A stretch of 64,000 bases of DNA from Corynebacterium gottingense (GCF_003693265.1 NZ_RDRE01000009.1:1-64000), one strand, 5' to 3'; positions 18,365-28,007 are shown, counted from the first letter of the stretch. Notes: generated by a model not told the origin, from the sequence alone. A program made the numbers and translations.

Positions 18365-18370
18365 ATTATG
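18365..18370 (-). promoter_or_regulatory. -10 element of a leaderless panC transcript
   Basis: CATAAT on the minus strand, 7 nt before ATG 18357, with no RBS between them. The spacing places the transcription start at the start codon. Confidence 0.5.
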
Positions 18371-18385
18371 GAACGTGCCAAGCAA

Positions 18386-18880
18386 TTACGGGGATTTCTG
18401 CAGGTGCAAGGTGACGCCCGTCTCGCGCATCATCTCAAATGTGTCTGCTGTATCCACACCCATCGCCAAACAGGCATCCGGAATAAGAATCCTTTTCCGT
18501 GAGTGCGGTTGTGAGCGCTCATGGGTTACGACCGTATGTTGATGCTCACGAGCGTAAGCAACGAGAAGATAATCGGCGTGATTTCCTACAAAAGCGTTGA
18601 TGGCTTCCTCCCGGTACGCTCCTGAAACAGCCCACTGAGAAAGCGGCTGGAAGTGCTTCGTCGTTGGCTGATCAATCGCCCTGAACAAACCAGGATTTGC
18701 ACGCGTCCACTCAGCGAGCTCATCATTGCCCTGTAGGAGTTCATCCCGGACGGCTTCGATACTGCACACCAAATCTTGCCGATACGCGCCTTCGAGCCAA
18801 TCCCAGAATCCCGGCGCGAGGTCGAAAGCGTAATACCGGTTCTTCGCCTCAATGAGGATGTTGGCGTCGATCAGGAACAT
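18386..18880 (-). CDS. DUF4411 PIN-like protein, probable toxin of a toxin-antitoxin pair
   Basis: A 164-residue protein. It begins FLIDANILIEAKNRYYAFDL, followed by PGFWDWL, both hallmarks of DUF4411. This family belongs to the PIN-like nuclease superfamily: Asp5 and later acidic residues (NHADYLLVAYA, IPDACLAMGV) would form the metal site. Members are paired with ImmA/IrrE-type HTH proteins in type II toxin-antitoxin modules. Here the start codon overlaps the stop of that partner (TGATG at 18880). RNase activity is inferred from the family, not shown. Confidence 0.85.
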   Translation of the reverse strand: MFLIDANILIEAKNRYYAFDLAPGFWDWLEGAYRQDLVCSIEAVRDELLQGNDELAEWTRANPGLFRAIDQPTTKHFQPLSQWAVSGAYREEAINAFVGNHADYLLVAYAREHQHTVVTHERSQPHSRKRILIPDACLAMGVDTADTFEMMRETGVTLHLQKSP

Positions 18881-20034
18881 CAGGCAACCCCCAATTCTTC
18901 CGCAAGATTCTCAAACGTTGCATGTTTTTTCGCACCAAGCAACTGGTACGCGTCCCGGTACGCAGTGGAGCCTTCCAAAGCGCTCGCGATCACGGCTCGA
19001 GAGAAACTGCGACTGAGGCGCAGTGGCTGGGTGTAGTAATAGTTGCCGCCGCCATCGCTGCGTCGCGTATCAAAAAAAGACATGACACGCCGCTTCTCTA
19101 CTTCATACGCCTTGGTGTATTCATTCCAAGGAAGCACCTTGGCATCATAAAGACGTTTAAGGATCACCAGCGTACTGACGCGATAGGTCCTAGCAAGGCG
19201 TTCCAACTCCTCTACGTTCACGACGCCCTGAAATTCCTCAATCAAAGCATGCATCGGCACAAGCACCTCTGCAGCGACTTGGTTGCACCAGAGCTCAGCC
19301 TTAGGACCATCCTTAGCTGTCATGGCGGCTTCCGAGAGTGCGCTGCCACCTAACCAAATGTGTGCCAGCTCGTGAATCAGCGTAAAGATTTGGGCTGCTT
19401 TGGTGTCCGCTCCGTTGACAAAGATCAGTGGGGCGAGGGAGTCCGCTAAAGCAAATCCTCGGAACTCACTAGGATCCAGTCTCCGGTGCGGATCGGAACC
19501 AACGACACCACTTACCATGACCAAGACGCCGACTCCCTCGATCCGGTCAATCAACTGACGCAAAGCCTGTTCCCAATTGGGGAAGGTGGCGCGTGCATCA
19601 AGACCAAAATCTAACGCGTTCCGAATCTGGCTCGCGACTTTTTCAACTGGCGAATTCAACGTGGCAGCACCAACAAAGGAGACTTCGTCGAAATCGTTCA
19701 TCAAGGCATGTTCGCGATACCAGTCTTGACGCTGCTGACACTGGTAGATCGTGTCAAGGAGATCTGCCGAGGGTTGCTGAACCCCAATGTTGCCCAACGT
19801 CCTCATATCCGGGATTGGAATCGCCTCTACCGGCGGTTCCGGAAGAAAAAGCAAACCCAAAGGCGTATGCGTAGCGTTTGCAAACTTCTTTAATTGTTTG
19901 AGTGTGGGGCGTTCTTCTTGAGAGAGCCATAAGTCAAGCTTCGGAGCACGACGAACAGTAGTGTCCTCATCCCAACCACTCCGCCGAACAGCCCAACGAA
20001 GAACCTCTGGGGCAACATCCACCCGCACTACCAT
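18880..20034 (-). CDS. XRE/ImmA-IrrE family metallopeptidase, probable antitoxin partner
   Basis: A 384-residue protein. The N-terminal part (residues about 5-75) is a helical XRE-like DNA-binding region (VLRWAVRRSGWDEDTTVRR, LKQLKKFANATHTPLGLLF). The central part carries the zinc-protease motif LIHELAHIWLG (HExxH) around residue 230 in a COG2856 (ImmA/IrrE) domain. Such proteins act as regulator/antitoxin of DUF4411 toxins. ATG 20034 was chosen because GGAGGTG lies 7 nt upstream; a GTG five codons earlier falls inside that RBS. It is the first gene of the pair. A TATGAT -10-like hexamer (20079-20084) is upstream. Confidence 0.85.
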   Translation of the reverse strand: MVVRVDVAPEVLRWAVRRSGWDEDTTVRRAPKLDLWLSQEERPTLKQLKKFANATHTPLGLLFLPEPPVEAIPIPDMRTLGNIGVQQPSADLLDTIYQCQQRQDWYREHALMNDFDEVSFVGAATLNSPVEKVASQIRNALDFGLDARATFPNWEQALRQLIDRIEGVGVLVMVSGVVGSDPHRRLDPSEFRGFALADSLAPLIFVNGADTKAAQIFTLIHELAHIWLGGSALSEAAMTAKDGPKAELWCNQVAAEVLVPMHALIEEFQGVVNVEELERLARTYRVSTLVILKRLYDAKVLPWNEYTKAYEVEKRRVMSFFDTRRSDGGGNYYYTQPLRLSRSFSRAVIASALEGSTAYRDAYQLLGAKKHATFENLAEELGVA

Positions 20035-20122
20035 TCCACTCACCTCCACCGACTTTGTGGATCGACTACGTAGGCATCATCATACGTTTCTTTGACATCC
20101 GCCCAGGGGGCCGCAGGCTCCT

Positions 20123-20207
20123 AAATGGAGCTAGCTCCATTTGGCCGACCAGTCAAACCGCGACCTGCGGTTTTGCACTGCCACAGGGTGCAAATGGAGC
20201 TAGCTCC
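20123..20207. promoter_or_regulatory. Twin palindromes upstream of the toxin-antitoxin pair
   Basis: A perfect 20-bp palindrome AAATGGAGCTAGCTCCATTT at 20123-20142 is followed about 69 bp later by a second copy of its first 16 bases (AAATGGAGCTAGCTCC, about 20192-20207). Between them lies a hairpin AAACCGC / GCGGTTT (about 20155-20173). The intergenic region 20035-20267 separates the 5' end of the toxin-antitoxin pair from the 3' end of clpB. The palindromes could be operators of the XRE-type protein or part of the clpB terminator. Confidence 0.55.
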
Positions 20208-20267
20208 TTGTGGACGACAGACGGACTACGGCCCGGAGGCCTGCTCGGCCCCGCCGCCGACACCGAC

Positions 20268-22823
20268 TTACGCAGCGTCGACGGTGAGGTGCTCCCCGCC
20301 CTCTGCGACGTCCACGTTGACGGTGTCGCCGTCGCGGACGTAGCCGGCGAGCAGCGCCTTCGCCAGGCGGTCGCCGATGGCCTGCTGGATCAGGCGGCGC
20401 AGCGGGCGGGCACCGTAGGCCGGGTCGTAGCCGCGCTCCGCCAGCCAGGCCTTCGCGGCGTCGGAGACGTGGAGCGTGAGGCGCCTGGAAGCGAGACGCT
20501 CCGCGAGCGAGCCGAGCTGGATGTCCACGATGCCGACGAGCTGCTCGGACGACAGGGCGTCGAAGACGACGACATCGTCGAGGCGGTTGATGAACTCGGG
20601 CTTGAAGTGGTGCTTCACCGCGTCCATGATCTGGTCGTGGCTGCCGCCCGCGCCCAGGTTGGAGGTGAGGATGACCACCGTGTTGCGGAAGTCCACCGTG
20701 CGCCCCTGGCCGTCGGTGAGGCGGCCTTCGTCGAGAACCTGCAGGAGGATGTCAAAGACGTCCTGGTGGGCCTTCTCCACCTCGTCGAAAAGCACGAGCG
20801 AGTACGGGCGGCGACGAACGGCCTCGGTGAGCTGGCCGCCGGCGTCGTAGCCGACATACCCCGGAGGGGCGCCGACCAGGCGGGAGACGGAGTGCTTCTC
20901 GCCGTACTCGGACATGTCGATGCGGACCATCGCGGAATCGTCGTCGAAGAGGAACTCAGCCAGCGCCTTCGCCAACTCGGTCTTGCCCACGCCGGTGGGG
21001 CCGAGGAAGAGGAAGGAACCGATCGGGCGGTTCGGGTCAGCCACGCCCGCGCGCGAGCGGCGCACCGCGTCGGACACCGCGTTGACCGCGTCCTTCTGGC
21101 CGACCACGCGCCCGGCCAGCAGCTCCTCCATGTGCAGGAGCTTCTCGGTCTCGCCCTGCATCATCTTGCCTGCCGGGATGCCGGTCCAGGAGGACACGAC
21201 CTCCGCGATCACGTCCGGGGTGACCTCCTCGGTGAGCATCGTCTTCTGGGTCTCGCTGGCGCTCGCCTCCGCGTCCGCGAGCTGCTTCTCCAGCTCGGGG
21301 ATGCGGCCGTAGCGCAGCTCGGAGACCTTGGCGTAGTCGCCGTCGCGCTCCGCGATCTCGGACTCGTTGCGCAGCCGCTCCAGCTCCTCCTTCGCGGACT
21401 GGACCGAGTCGATCTCCGCCTTCTCGTTGGACCAGCGAGTTTTCAGCTCGTTCAGCTTTTCACGCTGGTCAGCGAGCTCCTGGCGCAGGTCCGCCAGACG
21501 CTGCTGCGAGGCTGCGTCCGACTCCTTCTGCAGCGCGATCTCCTCGATCTCCAGGCGGCGGACCACGCGCTCGAGCTCATCGATCTCCTGCGGCGAGGAG
21601 TCGATCTCCATGCGCAGGCGCGAACCGGCCTCATCCACCAGGTCGATCGCCTTGTCCGGCAGGAAACGGTTGGTGATGTAGCGGTTGGACAGCTCGGCGG
21701 CCGAGACCAGCGCGGAGTCCTGGATGCGCACGCCGTGGTGCACCTCGTAGCGCTCCTTCAGCCCACGCAGGATGCCAATCGTGTCTTCCACGGTCGGCTC
21801 GCCCACGTACACCTGCTGGAAGCGGCGCTCCAAAGCAGCGTCCTTCTCAATGTGCTGGCGGTACTCGTTCAGCGTGGTCGCGCCGACGAGGCGCAGCTCG
21901 CCACGGGCCAACATCGGCTTAATCATGTTGCCCGCGTCCATGGCACCCTCGCCGCTCGCGCCGGCGCCAACAATGGTGTGCAGCTCGTCGATAAAGGTGA
22001 TGATCTCGCCGTCCGCCGACGTGATCTCGTCCAGCACGGCCTTCAGGCGCTCCTCGAACTCGCCGCGGTACTTCGCGCCCGCGACCATGGACCCCAGGTC
22101 CAGGGAGATCAGCGTCTTGCCCTTCAGCGACTCCGGGACGTCGCCCGCGACGATGCGGCGGGCTAGGCCCTCCACGATCGCGGTCTTGCCCACGCCGGGT
22201 TCGCCGATCAGGACCGGGTTATTCTTCGTGCGGCGGCTCAGTACCTGGACCACGCGGCGGATCTCCGAATCTCGCCCGATCACCGGGTCAATCTTGCCCT
22301 CACGGGCGCGTGCGGTCAGGTCGGTGGAGTACTTTTCCAGCGCTTGGAACTGGTCCTCCGGCGTCTCGGTCGTGACCTTCTTGTTGCCGCGGACGGACTG
22401 GAACGCAGACTTAATCGCATCGTACGTGGCGCCGCGCTTGGTCAGCAGCTCCGCGGCCTCATCGGTGCCGCGGGCGATGCCGGCGAGGAGTACCTCGGTG
22501 GACACGTATTCGTCGCCAAGCTCCCCGGCGAGCTCTTGCGACGCATTAAGCGCGTTGAGCGCATCGCGGTTGAAGTTGGGGTTGGCCATGTTCTGGCCCT
22601 CCGCCTTGGGGTAACCGGCGACCAGCTCGCCCGCCTCGCGCGCGACCGTCGCGGGGTCAACGCCCGTGGCTTTGAGGACGGGGGCGGCGATGCCGTCTTC
22701 CTGCGTAAGAATTGCCTGCAGCAGGTGCGCCGGGCGAATATCTGGATTCCCTGCCGCGGAGGCCTTCTGCAGCGCCTGCTGGATGGCCTCCTGCGTCTTT
22801 GTTGTGGGGGTAAAGGATGCCAT
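20268..22823 (-). CDS. clpB: ATP-dependent disaggregating chaperone ClpB
   Basis: An 851-residue AAA+ chaperone working with DnaK-DnaJ-GrpE to rescue aggregated proteins. An N-terminal Clp repeat domain ([15 protein letters not shown]) is followed by NBD1 with Walker [10 protein letters not shown] and Walker B ([20 protein letters not shown] nearby). A long coiled-coil middle domain spans about 400-525, and NBD2 has [13 protein letters not shown] 22823 matches the usual MxSFxPTTKTQE start; ATG 22832 is possible but lies only 2 nt from the AAGGA RBS. A HAIR element and a SigH-type promoter lie upstream, so it should be heat-induced and HspR-repressed. Confidence 0.97.
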   Translation of the reverse strand: MASFTPTTKTQEAIQQALQKASAAGNPDIRPAHLLQAILTQEDGIAAPVLKATGVDPATVAREAGELVAGYPKAEGQNMANPNFNRDALNALNASQELAGELGDEYVSTEVLLAGIARGTDEAAELLTKRGATYDAIKSAFQSVRGNKKVTTETPEDQFQALEKYSTDLTARAREGKIDPVIGRDSEIRRVVQVLSRRTKNNPVLIGEPGVGKTAIVEGLARRIVAGDVPESLKGKTLISLDLGSMVAGAKYRGEFEERLKAVLDEITSADGEIITFIDELHTIVGAGASGEGAMDAGNMIKPMLARGELRLVGATTLNEYRQHIEKDAALERRFQQVYVGEPTVEDTIGILRGLKERYEVHHGVRIQDSALVSAAELSNRYITNRFLPDKAIDLVDEAGSRLRMEIDSSPQEIDELERVVRRLEIEEIALQKESDAASQQRLADLRQELADQREKLNELKTRWSNEKAEIDSVQSAKEELERLRNESEIAERDGDYAKVSELRYGRIPELEKQLADAEASASETQKTMLTEEVTPDVIAEVVSSWTGIPAGKMMQGETEKLLHMEELLAGRVVGQKDAVNAVSDAVRRSRAGVADPNRPIGSFLFLGPTGVGKTELAKALAEFLFDDDSAMVRIDMSEYGEKHSVSRLVGAPPGYVGYDAGGQLTEAVRRRPYSLVLFDEVEKAHQDVFDILLQVLDEGRLTDGQGRTVDFRNTVVILTSNLGAGGSHDQIMDAVKHHFKPEFINRLDDVVVFDALSSEQLVGIVDIQLGSLAERLASRRLTLHVSDAAKAWLAERGYDPAYGARPLRRLIQQAIGDRLAKALLAGYVRDGDTVNVDVAEGGEHLTVDAA

Positions 22824-22898
22824 GGTCAACATCGTCCTTTCCGTGTGCGTTTATGTTCGTCGTGTTTTATCTCCCGTTTTACTCGGGTCACTTCCTAT

Positions 22899-22924
22899 AA
22901 CGCACCGGAAGTTGAGTCTGTTCC
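22899..22924 (-). promoter_or_regulatory. SigH-type promoter of clpB
   Basis: On the minus strand GGAAC (from 22924) and CGTTA (GTT at 22901-22899) are separated by the same 19-nt spacing as the dnaK promoter here. This matches the GGAA / GTT pattern of SigH promoters in corynebacteria. Confidence 0.6.
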
Positions 22925-22931
22925 ACTCAAC
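22911..22931. promoter_or_regulatory. HAIR element (HspR operator) of clpB
   Basis: GTTGAGT-N7-ACTCAAC, a perfect dyad matching the HspR-associated inverted repeat CTTGAGT-N7-ACTCAAG except for the outermost base. It overlaps the SigH -35 element. Confidence 0.8.
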
Positions 22932-22944
22932 CCTGTTTTGTTGT

Positions 22945-24270
22945 TTACTCCCGCTTTGCCGGGACCCACTTCGAAGCAAAGGACAGAATCACCACGCCCA
23001 CGGCCACCGCGAAGGCGATCCAGCCTAAGCCCGTGACAAAGCCGGCGATCACCGCGATGGGCGCGAGGATGGTCATGCCGATCTCAAACGGGGCGAAGCC
23101 GACGTACGCCACGCCGTACTCGTTGAGCGTGCCGGACTTCAGCTTCGGGTCGACCATCTTGAGCAGTGCGATACCGGTGGCCACTGCCGCGGTCGCCCAA
23201 CCCCAGCCGAACAGGCCACGCTCGAGCCAGTTGGTGCCAAAGAACAGCGGGCCCGCCCACAGCATCCACACCACGCAGAACACGGTGCCCAGGACGAACA
23301 GGAGCAGGAGCGCCTGCCAGTACCCGGCGAGCGCCGCGGGCACGATCGACGCGATACCGAAAGCAATCATGTAGTCGGTCGCTGCGCCGGAGATGGAGCT
23401 AATGGTGTCGCGGTCCAGGTAGTTCGGCCGCCCGACAGCCTTCAGCAGGCCGCGGCCAATCAGGCCCACCACGCACGCCATCGCGAACAGGGGGATGGAC
23501 ACGTTTTCCCACTGCGACTTCACCAGTTGGTTCAGCATGTACGCGATGAGCACGGTAAACACCACGAAACCACCGTGCAGCGCCAGCGGCTCGATGGAGG
23601 ACGGGTTGGTAGTCGCCTTGCCGATGGAGGGGCGCTCAGATTCGTCGTCAATATAGCCAGTGCGCAGCTCGCGGGGCAGGTCGCCGCTCAGCTCAGTCGC
23701 CTTGCCCTTGCGGATGCCCCAGTTTGCCACGATCACGCCGCCAACGATGGCCACCAGTGTGCCCACGGTCGCGGACGTAAAGCCGATGGACGAGGCGTTT
23801 TCCACCCCGACCCCCTCCAGCGCGGAACCGACCGCCGCCGCGGTGCCGAACCCGCCGACGAAGCCGACCGGCAGCATCATGCCGAACCAGGGCTCCGTGC
23901 CAAACAACGGCGCAAACAGGTACAGGCCCAGCAGGATGAACAGACCCCACTGCCCCATAAACATCGAGGTCGAATACGCCCACATGTTGCGCGCACCCGC
24001 GGCCACGGAGCCGCCGAGCTCCATCGAGTACGCCATTGACGCGAACACCACGGCGATCAAAAGTGTCGTGTATGTGCCCACGCTGTCAGACCAGTTGATC
24101 ACCCCGAGCACTTCCTGCCCGAGGACAAGACCGATCAGCCCCGCCGTGATCGGCGCAGGCAGCAGCAACGCCTGTAATACTTTCAGCCGGTTGCGGAGTA
24201 CGTTGCCAATGATCAGAAGCACCGAGATCCAGCCAATATCAGTCAGCATTGTGTACGGCGTAAATTCCAT
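22945..24270 (-). CDS. gltS: Sodium/glutamate symporter (GltS/ESS family)
   Basis: A 441-residue polytopic membrane protein with about ten to twelve hydrophobic segments. It has two inverted halves typical of ESS transporters, including the glycine-rich re-entrant loops GFVGGFGTAAAVGSALE and FGWGWATAAVATGIALL. It most likely carries glutamate with Na+. ATG 24270 has AGGTGG upstream; the GTG three codons earlier overlaps this RBS. It diverges from the gene at 24323, the starts being 52 bp apart. Confidence 0.88.
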   Translation of the reverse strand: MEFTPYTMLTDIGWISVLLIIGNVLRNRLKVLQALLLPAPITAGLIGLVLGQEVLGVINWSDSVGTYTTLLIAVVFASMAYSMELGGSVAAGARNMWAYSTSMFMGQWGLFILLGLYLFAPLFGTEPWFGMMLPVGFVGGFGTAAAVGSALEGVGVENASSIGFTSATVGTLVAIVGGVIVANWGIRKGKATELSGDLPRELRTGYIDDESERPSIGKATTNPSSIEPLALHGGFVVFTVLIAYMLNQLVKSQWENVSIPLFAMACVVGLIGRGLLKAVGRPNYLDRDTISSISGAATDYMIAFGIASIVPAALAGYWQALLLLFVLGTVFCVVWMLWAGPLFFGTNWLERGLFGWGWATAAVATGIALLKMVDPKLKSGTLNEYGVAYVGFAPFEIGMTILAPIAVIAGFVTGLGWIAFAVAVGVVILSFASKWVPAKRE

Positions 24271-24322
24271 TGCTGCCACCTACCTTACCCATTGTTTTAG
24301 ATGTCACATTACCCTGTAACGC

Positions 24323-25531
24323 ATGAGCTCTTTCCGCACCGCCTCCCGCGAAGCAGCCCAAGTTTTGCTTAACGACGAATCGCTGTCCCGGTCCACACTC
24401 TGGACCTACTTCGTTGCTGAATTCCCTGAGGCAACCGGTCTTCTCCCGGCCGGCGTGACGGAAGCAACGCACTCCATGGTGTCCGTGCCGGGGAAGGCAC
24501 TGCTGCGCGTCGCCGACACCGCGCCGGACGACGAGTCGGTGGACCCCACCGCTCTCGCCCCGGCCGTCGAGGGGGGTCTGCGGGACTGGGCCCTGCACAT
24601 GCGCAGGACCGGCTTTCCCTCCGCCGAGTACCCGCGCGCGGCAAAGCTGTACCAGGACCTGATCGCTTCCATGCTCGGCCACGAGCTCGACGAGCGAGTC
24701 GCCCGGACGCTGGAGGAGTTCGGTGAGGTCATGCGCAGCGCGGCCGAGCAGGCTGACCAGAAAGGTATTCCGGCGGCCTCCGCCGCCCAGGTCACCTCGG
24801 TCATCGAGGCCTCGTCCTTCGAGGGCGCCCCCGCCGCAGCGCGCACCCGCATCGTGCGCCTGGAAACCAGCACGCCCATTCCGTACGAGCCCGGGCAAGT
24901 GGTGCCGGTGCTGCAGACGAACCGCCAGGGCGTGTGGCACGACCTGGCGCCAGCGTTGCCGTACAACGAGCTCGGCCAGCTGGAGTTCCACGTCCGCGAG
25001 GAGTTGGACGTGGAAGTGGGCGACTACGTCACGCTCGGCGCAGCTTACGGGACTGCTCCGCTGCGTGGCGTCGATAAGCGCCCTGGCCACAGGCTCCTCA
25101 TTGTCGCCGACGGCACAGGCCTGGCGGCGGCGAAGGCGATGGTGTTCGACCTGATGGAGCGCGACGAGCGTCCCGAGGTTGAGCTGATGATCGGCGTGGA
25201 GCACGAGGACGAGTTCTATGACCTGCACACGTTTGCTTCGCTGACCTCGAGCTCCGAGGTGCACGATTGGCTCACCATCACCTGTGTTGCGGAGCAGGTG
25301 ATCGACCCGGAGGACCCGGAGTCGCCCGCGATTGTGGAGGGGCTGCGCCGCGTGTGGATCGGCGTCGAACGGCTCGCATCGGCGACGGGCACTTGGTGGG
25401 GCCGCGACGTCGTGGTCTGCGGCAGCGTCGCCCGTTGCACGCTGATCACGGACGCCATGAAGGAAGCTGGCGCGCCGGCACTGACCGTGGTTGCCATGGA
25501 CGAGGAAGCCGATTGGTTTAACGAGCACTAG
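24323..25531 (+). CDS. Flavohaemoprotein-like oxidoreductase (degenerate globin plus FNR domain)
   Basis: 402 residues. Residues about 1-150 align with the globin part of flavohaemoglobins: the segment LRDWALHMRRTGFPSAEYPRAAKLYQDLI fits the F-helix region and keeps a candidate proximal His. The distal side is unlike classical globins. Residues about 170-275 form an FAD-type beta barrel (RIVRLETSTPIPYEPGQVVPV), but the RxYS flavin motif is not evident. The C-terminal part is NAD(P)-binding-like (HRLLIVADGTGLAAAKAM, VVCGSVARCTLITDAM). Nitric oxide dioxygenase activity should not be assumed. Its stop overlaps the stop of the convergent HNH gene by 4 bp. Confidence 0.7.
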   Translation: MSSFRTASREAAQVLLNDESLSRSTLWTYFVAEFPEATGLLPAGVTEATHSMVSVPGKALLRVADTAPDDESVDPTALAPAVEGGLRDWALHMRRTGFPSAEYPRAAKLYQDLIASMLGHELDERVARTLEEFGEVMRSAAEQADQKGIPAASAAQVTSVIEASSFEGAPAAARTRIVRLETSTPIPYEPGQVVPVLQTNRQGVWHDLAPALPYNELGQLEFHVREELDVEVGDYVTLGAAYGTAPLRGVDKRPGHRLLIVADGTGLAAAKAMVFDLMERDERPEVELMIGVEHEDEFYDLHTFASLTSSSEVHDWLTITCVAEQVIDPEDPESPAIVEGLRRVWIGVERLASATGTWWGRDVVVCGSVARCTLITDAMKEAGAPALTVVAMDEEADWFNEH

Positions 25532-26826
25532 CCGAGCCTCTCGTATTCCTCAATCCACAGGTCCTCGTACTCCCTCATCGTCATCGCGTTGTCGTCGCGG
25601 TACGGCCGCTGGTACGAGGGCGAGATAAACCGCGTGCCGTCCGGGAAGACGAAGTGCACGTCGTCGGCGTCTTTGATAATCCGCGTGTGCCCCTCCGTCA
25701 CCAGTGAATGACACGCAGAGCACAGCGGCAACAGGTTTTCCATCGTCGTTTCGCCGCCCAGCGCCCAGTCCTCCACGTGGTGAACCTCGATGAACCTGGT
25801 ATGGGTGCACCCCGGCACCGCGCATTCACTGCCCCACATTGTCATGAGCGCGTTGAGCTGCGCGTCGTTGGCAAGCCGCGCCGACTTCGACGTGTTGATG
25901 ATCAGCCCCTGGTCATTCACCTCGTTCACCCGCACGATGGCGTTCGACACGGCGTGGGCAATGCTTATCGACGCCTCTCCCACCCCATTCGGCATATAGG
26001 CCCGCCCATCCGTCGTCGTCACGATATTCACGTGCGCTCCCGGCGCGCGCAGTGGGTTCTTCGGCTTGCTGCGCACCACATTCACCATGCCCATAAACGC
26101 CGCGAGCATGGCTTTCCCCACCGGCAGGCCGAAGCCGGATTGGTTAGTCATCTCCTTCAGGGCCTCGTCGACGCCGTCCTGTTCCACCACCTCCGCGAGG
26201 TCGACGTCGTAGTAGGACAGTTCGCCGATCTTGAGGGCCGCGGCGACCTTCGCGCCTTCCAGCGGGCTGAGGTCCGCCCACAACCCGAATCTGCCGTTCT
26301 TCCGCTCCGCAATGCGGACATACGAGGAGGGTTTGCTCTCTCCCTCCTCGCCCTCACGCTGGCGCCACGCGAGCTCGGCTTCAAGCTCGTGGTAGCCGAG
26401 CTTGATGGCCAACTCGACGAGCTCGGCTTCATCGTTGTGTTTGAGATACGGCAGGAGTAGCCGCACTTTGGAGTAGTTCACGTCTCCCTCGTTGAACGCC
26501 TCCGCAAGGTGCGAGTAGCACATGAGATCACGCGCGATGGAGACGTATTCGTGCGCGGTGGATTTTGAAATACCTAGCCGCCGAATGAGCCACTGAGCCG
26601 TCGTTGTTGCGCCGAGGCGACGCGCGAGTCGCAGCTTGTCAAAGATGCCGATGTCGCGCAGTAGCGCCGCCTTCTGCCGAGTCATTCGCCCGAAGGTCGA
26701 TGCAATCCGGTCTGCTAATTGCGTGATTGCACAGGAGCCAGTAGGTGGATCCTGTTCGACAGCACCATCATCAGCGATAGCATTTTCGATATTTTCAGGA
26801 CTGGGATGCTTTGGTGATTCGGTCAT
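25528..26826 (-). CDS. HNH endonuclease domain protein, 13E12/DUF222 family
   Basis: 432 residues. A helical DUF222-like N-terminal and central region contains the conserved YEYVSIA-like SKSTAHEYVSIARDLM helix. A C-terminal HNH motif has zinc cysteines (CAVPGCTHTRFIEVHHVEDWALGG, then NLLPLCSACHSLV). This multicopy family of Actinobacteria is of unknown role, often linked to mobile DNA. It is apparently intact and monocistronic. Codon use is less biased than that of neighbouring core genes. Confidence 0.88.
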   Translation of the reverse strand: MTESPKHPSPENIENAIADDGAVEQDPPTGSCAITQLADRIASTFGRMTRQKAALLRDIGIFDKLRLARRLGATTTAQWLIRRLGISKSTAHEYVSIARDLMCYSHLAEAFNEGDVNYSKVRLLLPYLKHNDEAELVELAIKLGYHELEAELAWRQREGEEGESKPSSYVRIAERKNGRFGLWADLSPLEGAKVAAALKIGELSYYDVDLAEVVEQDGVDEALKEMTNQSGFGLPVGKAMLAAFMGMVNVVRSKPKNPLRAPGAHVNIVTTTDGRAYMPNGVGEASISIAHAVSNAIVRVNEVNDQGLIINTSKSARLANDAQLNALMTMWGSECAVPGCTHTRFIEVHHVEDWALGGETTMENLLPLCSACHSLVTEGHTRIIKDADDVHFVFPDGTRFISPSYQRPYRDDNAMTMREYEDLWIEEYERLG

Positions 26827-26981
26827 GATGCGTGGCTCCGTTCATGGGTTGTCGGGGTGTTGGCAATGAAGATAGCACCCCCACCGAACATCGACCTGAC
26901 CTGCCTTTTCATCAAGTTAAGTACGTTAACAACGTTGACGTTCGCTAGCGCGTTGAGTCGCGGTAACCAACGACTGAAGGA

Positions 26982-27089
26982 AGTCCACATTGCGGACTTT
27001 TCTCAGCATTCTACGTTCGAACAACATCGATTTCGCGCACACCCATTCCAACGTGACTGAACGGAGTCCGCATTGCGGACTTTTCTCAG
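26982..27089. repeat. Pair of 25-bp direct repeats, each a terminator-like hairpin
   Basis: Copies at 26982-27006 and 27065-27089 differ at one base. Each contains GTCCGC-ATT-GCGGAC (A for G in the first copy) followed by TTTTCTCAG. They look like rho-independent terminators on the + strand, although no + strand gene ends here. The 58 bp between them carry no recognisable gene. The surrounding gap 26827-27099 holds the divergent HNH promoter side and the 3' end of the nitrilase gene. Confidence 0.75.
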
Positions 27090-27099
27090 ACGGCGGGCT

Positions 27100-27930
27100 C
27101 TACGACATTCGCGTCGATGCCTCAATATCCACCACCGGAAGCGCGCGGCGGGTTGCGCCAACGGCATCGAGATCAATGTCCGCGACGAGAATTTCCGGTC
27201 CGTATCCCGTCTCCTCAACCACGACGCCATCCGGCGCGACGACCACCGAGTGCCCGATCCCGGTCGGCCCCGACTCCTGCCCAGCCTCTCGCTCGAAGTC
27301 GGGACGGGCCTGTCCCGCTGCTGCAAGGAATACGCCCGAATCAAGTGCGCGCGCACGGGTGAGCAAGCGCCACTGCTCGAGCTTGCCGCCCCCATCCGCC
27401 CAGCTCGTTGGTACGACGATCACCTCGGCGCCGCGGCGGGCCAGCTCGCGGAACTGCTCCGGGAAACGAATATCAAAGCAGATAGCTACCCCTACGCGTA
27501 CGCCATCGCACTCGAAAGTCACGAGCCGTTCCCCCGCTTTGACGGTGTCAGATTCGCGATAGTCGAACGCGTCGTAGGTATGAATCTTGTCGTAGCCCAG
27601 GTGCACGCCTTCACCCGTAATGAGCGCCGTGTTGTAGACCCGGTTGATCGTCTTCCCGTCCACCTCGCGGGAATCCGCAGGACGAAACATCCCCGCCACA
27701 ATGGTTACCCCAACGTCCGCCGCGAGCTGCCGGAGCGCGGTGGCGAACTCGCCATCCAGCCCCTCGGCCTGCTCATCCAAGCGCCCCTGCCCGAAGGCCT
27801 GGCTCGTCGCCTCCGGCAACACAATCAGGCTCGCCCCCTGCTCGGCCGCCTCTCGAATGAGCGGCGACACCTTAGCCAGGTTTTCGCGCACGTCAGGGCC
27901 GGTGGTGGTTTGAATGCAAGCAAGTTTCAT
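27100..27930 (-). CDS. Carbon-nitrogen hydrolase (nitrilase superfamily)
   Basis: 276 residues with the Glu-Lys-Cys triad: Glu in LIVLPEATSQ (about residue 43), Lys in LGYDKIHTYDAFDYRES (about 112) and Cys in VGVAICFDIRFPEQFR (about 145). The sequence style is of the omega-amidase / deaminated-glutathione amidase (NitR1-like) branch, but the substrate cannot be assigned. ATG 27930 has no RBS; TAGCAT lies 7 nt upstream, suggesting a leaderless transcript. The frame remains open eight codons further. Monocistronic. Confidence 0.88.
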   Translation of the reverse strand: MKLACIQTTTGPDVRENLAKVSPLIREAAEQGASLIVLPEATSQAFGQGRLDEQAEGLDGEFATALRQLAADVGVTIVAGMFRPADSREVDGKTINRVYNTALITGEGVHLGYDKIHTYDAFDYRESDTVKAGERLVTFECDGVRVGVAICFDIRFPEQFRELARRGAEVIVVPTSWADGGGKLEQWRLLTRARALDSGVFLAAAGQARPDFEREAGQESGPTGIGHSVVVAPDGVVVEETGYGPEILVADIDLDAVGATRRALPVVDIEASTRMS

Positions 27931-28007
27931 GCATCCAATGCTAAACATTTTCAAATTTGTTTGCCCTACCCATTGATTCGGTTGTTACGGTTGTATAGGG
28001 TTACACC

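Noticed and set aside
20055..22166. 703-codon + strand open frame
   Set aside because: Shadow of clpB on the opposite strand; sequence rich in Leu/Val/Arg without recognisable domain.
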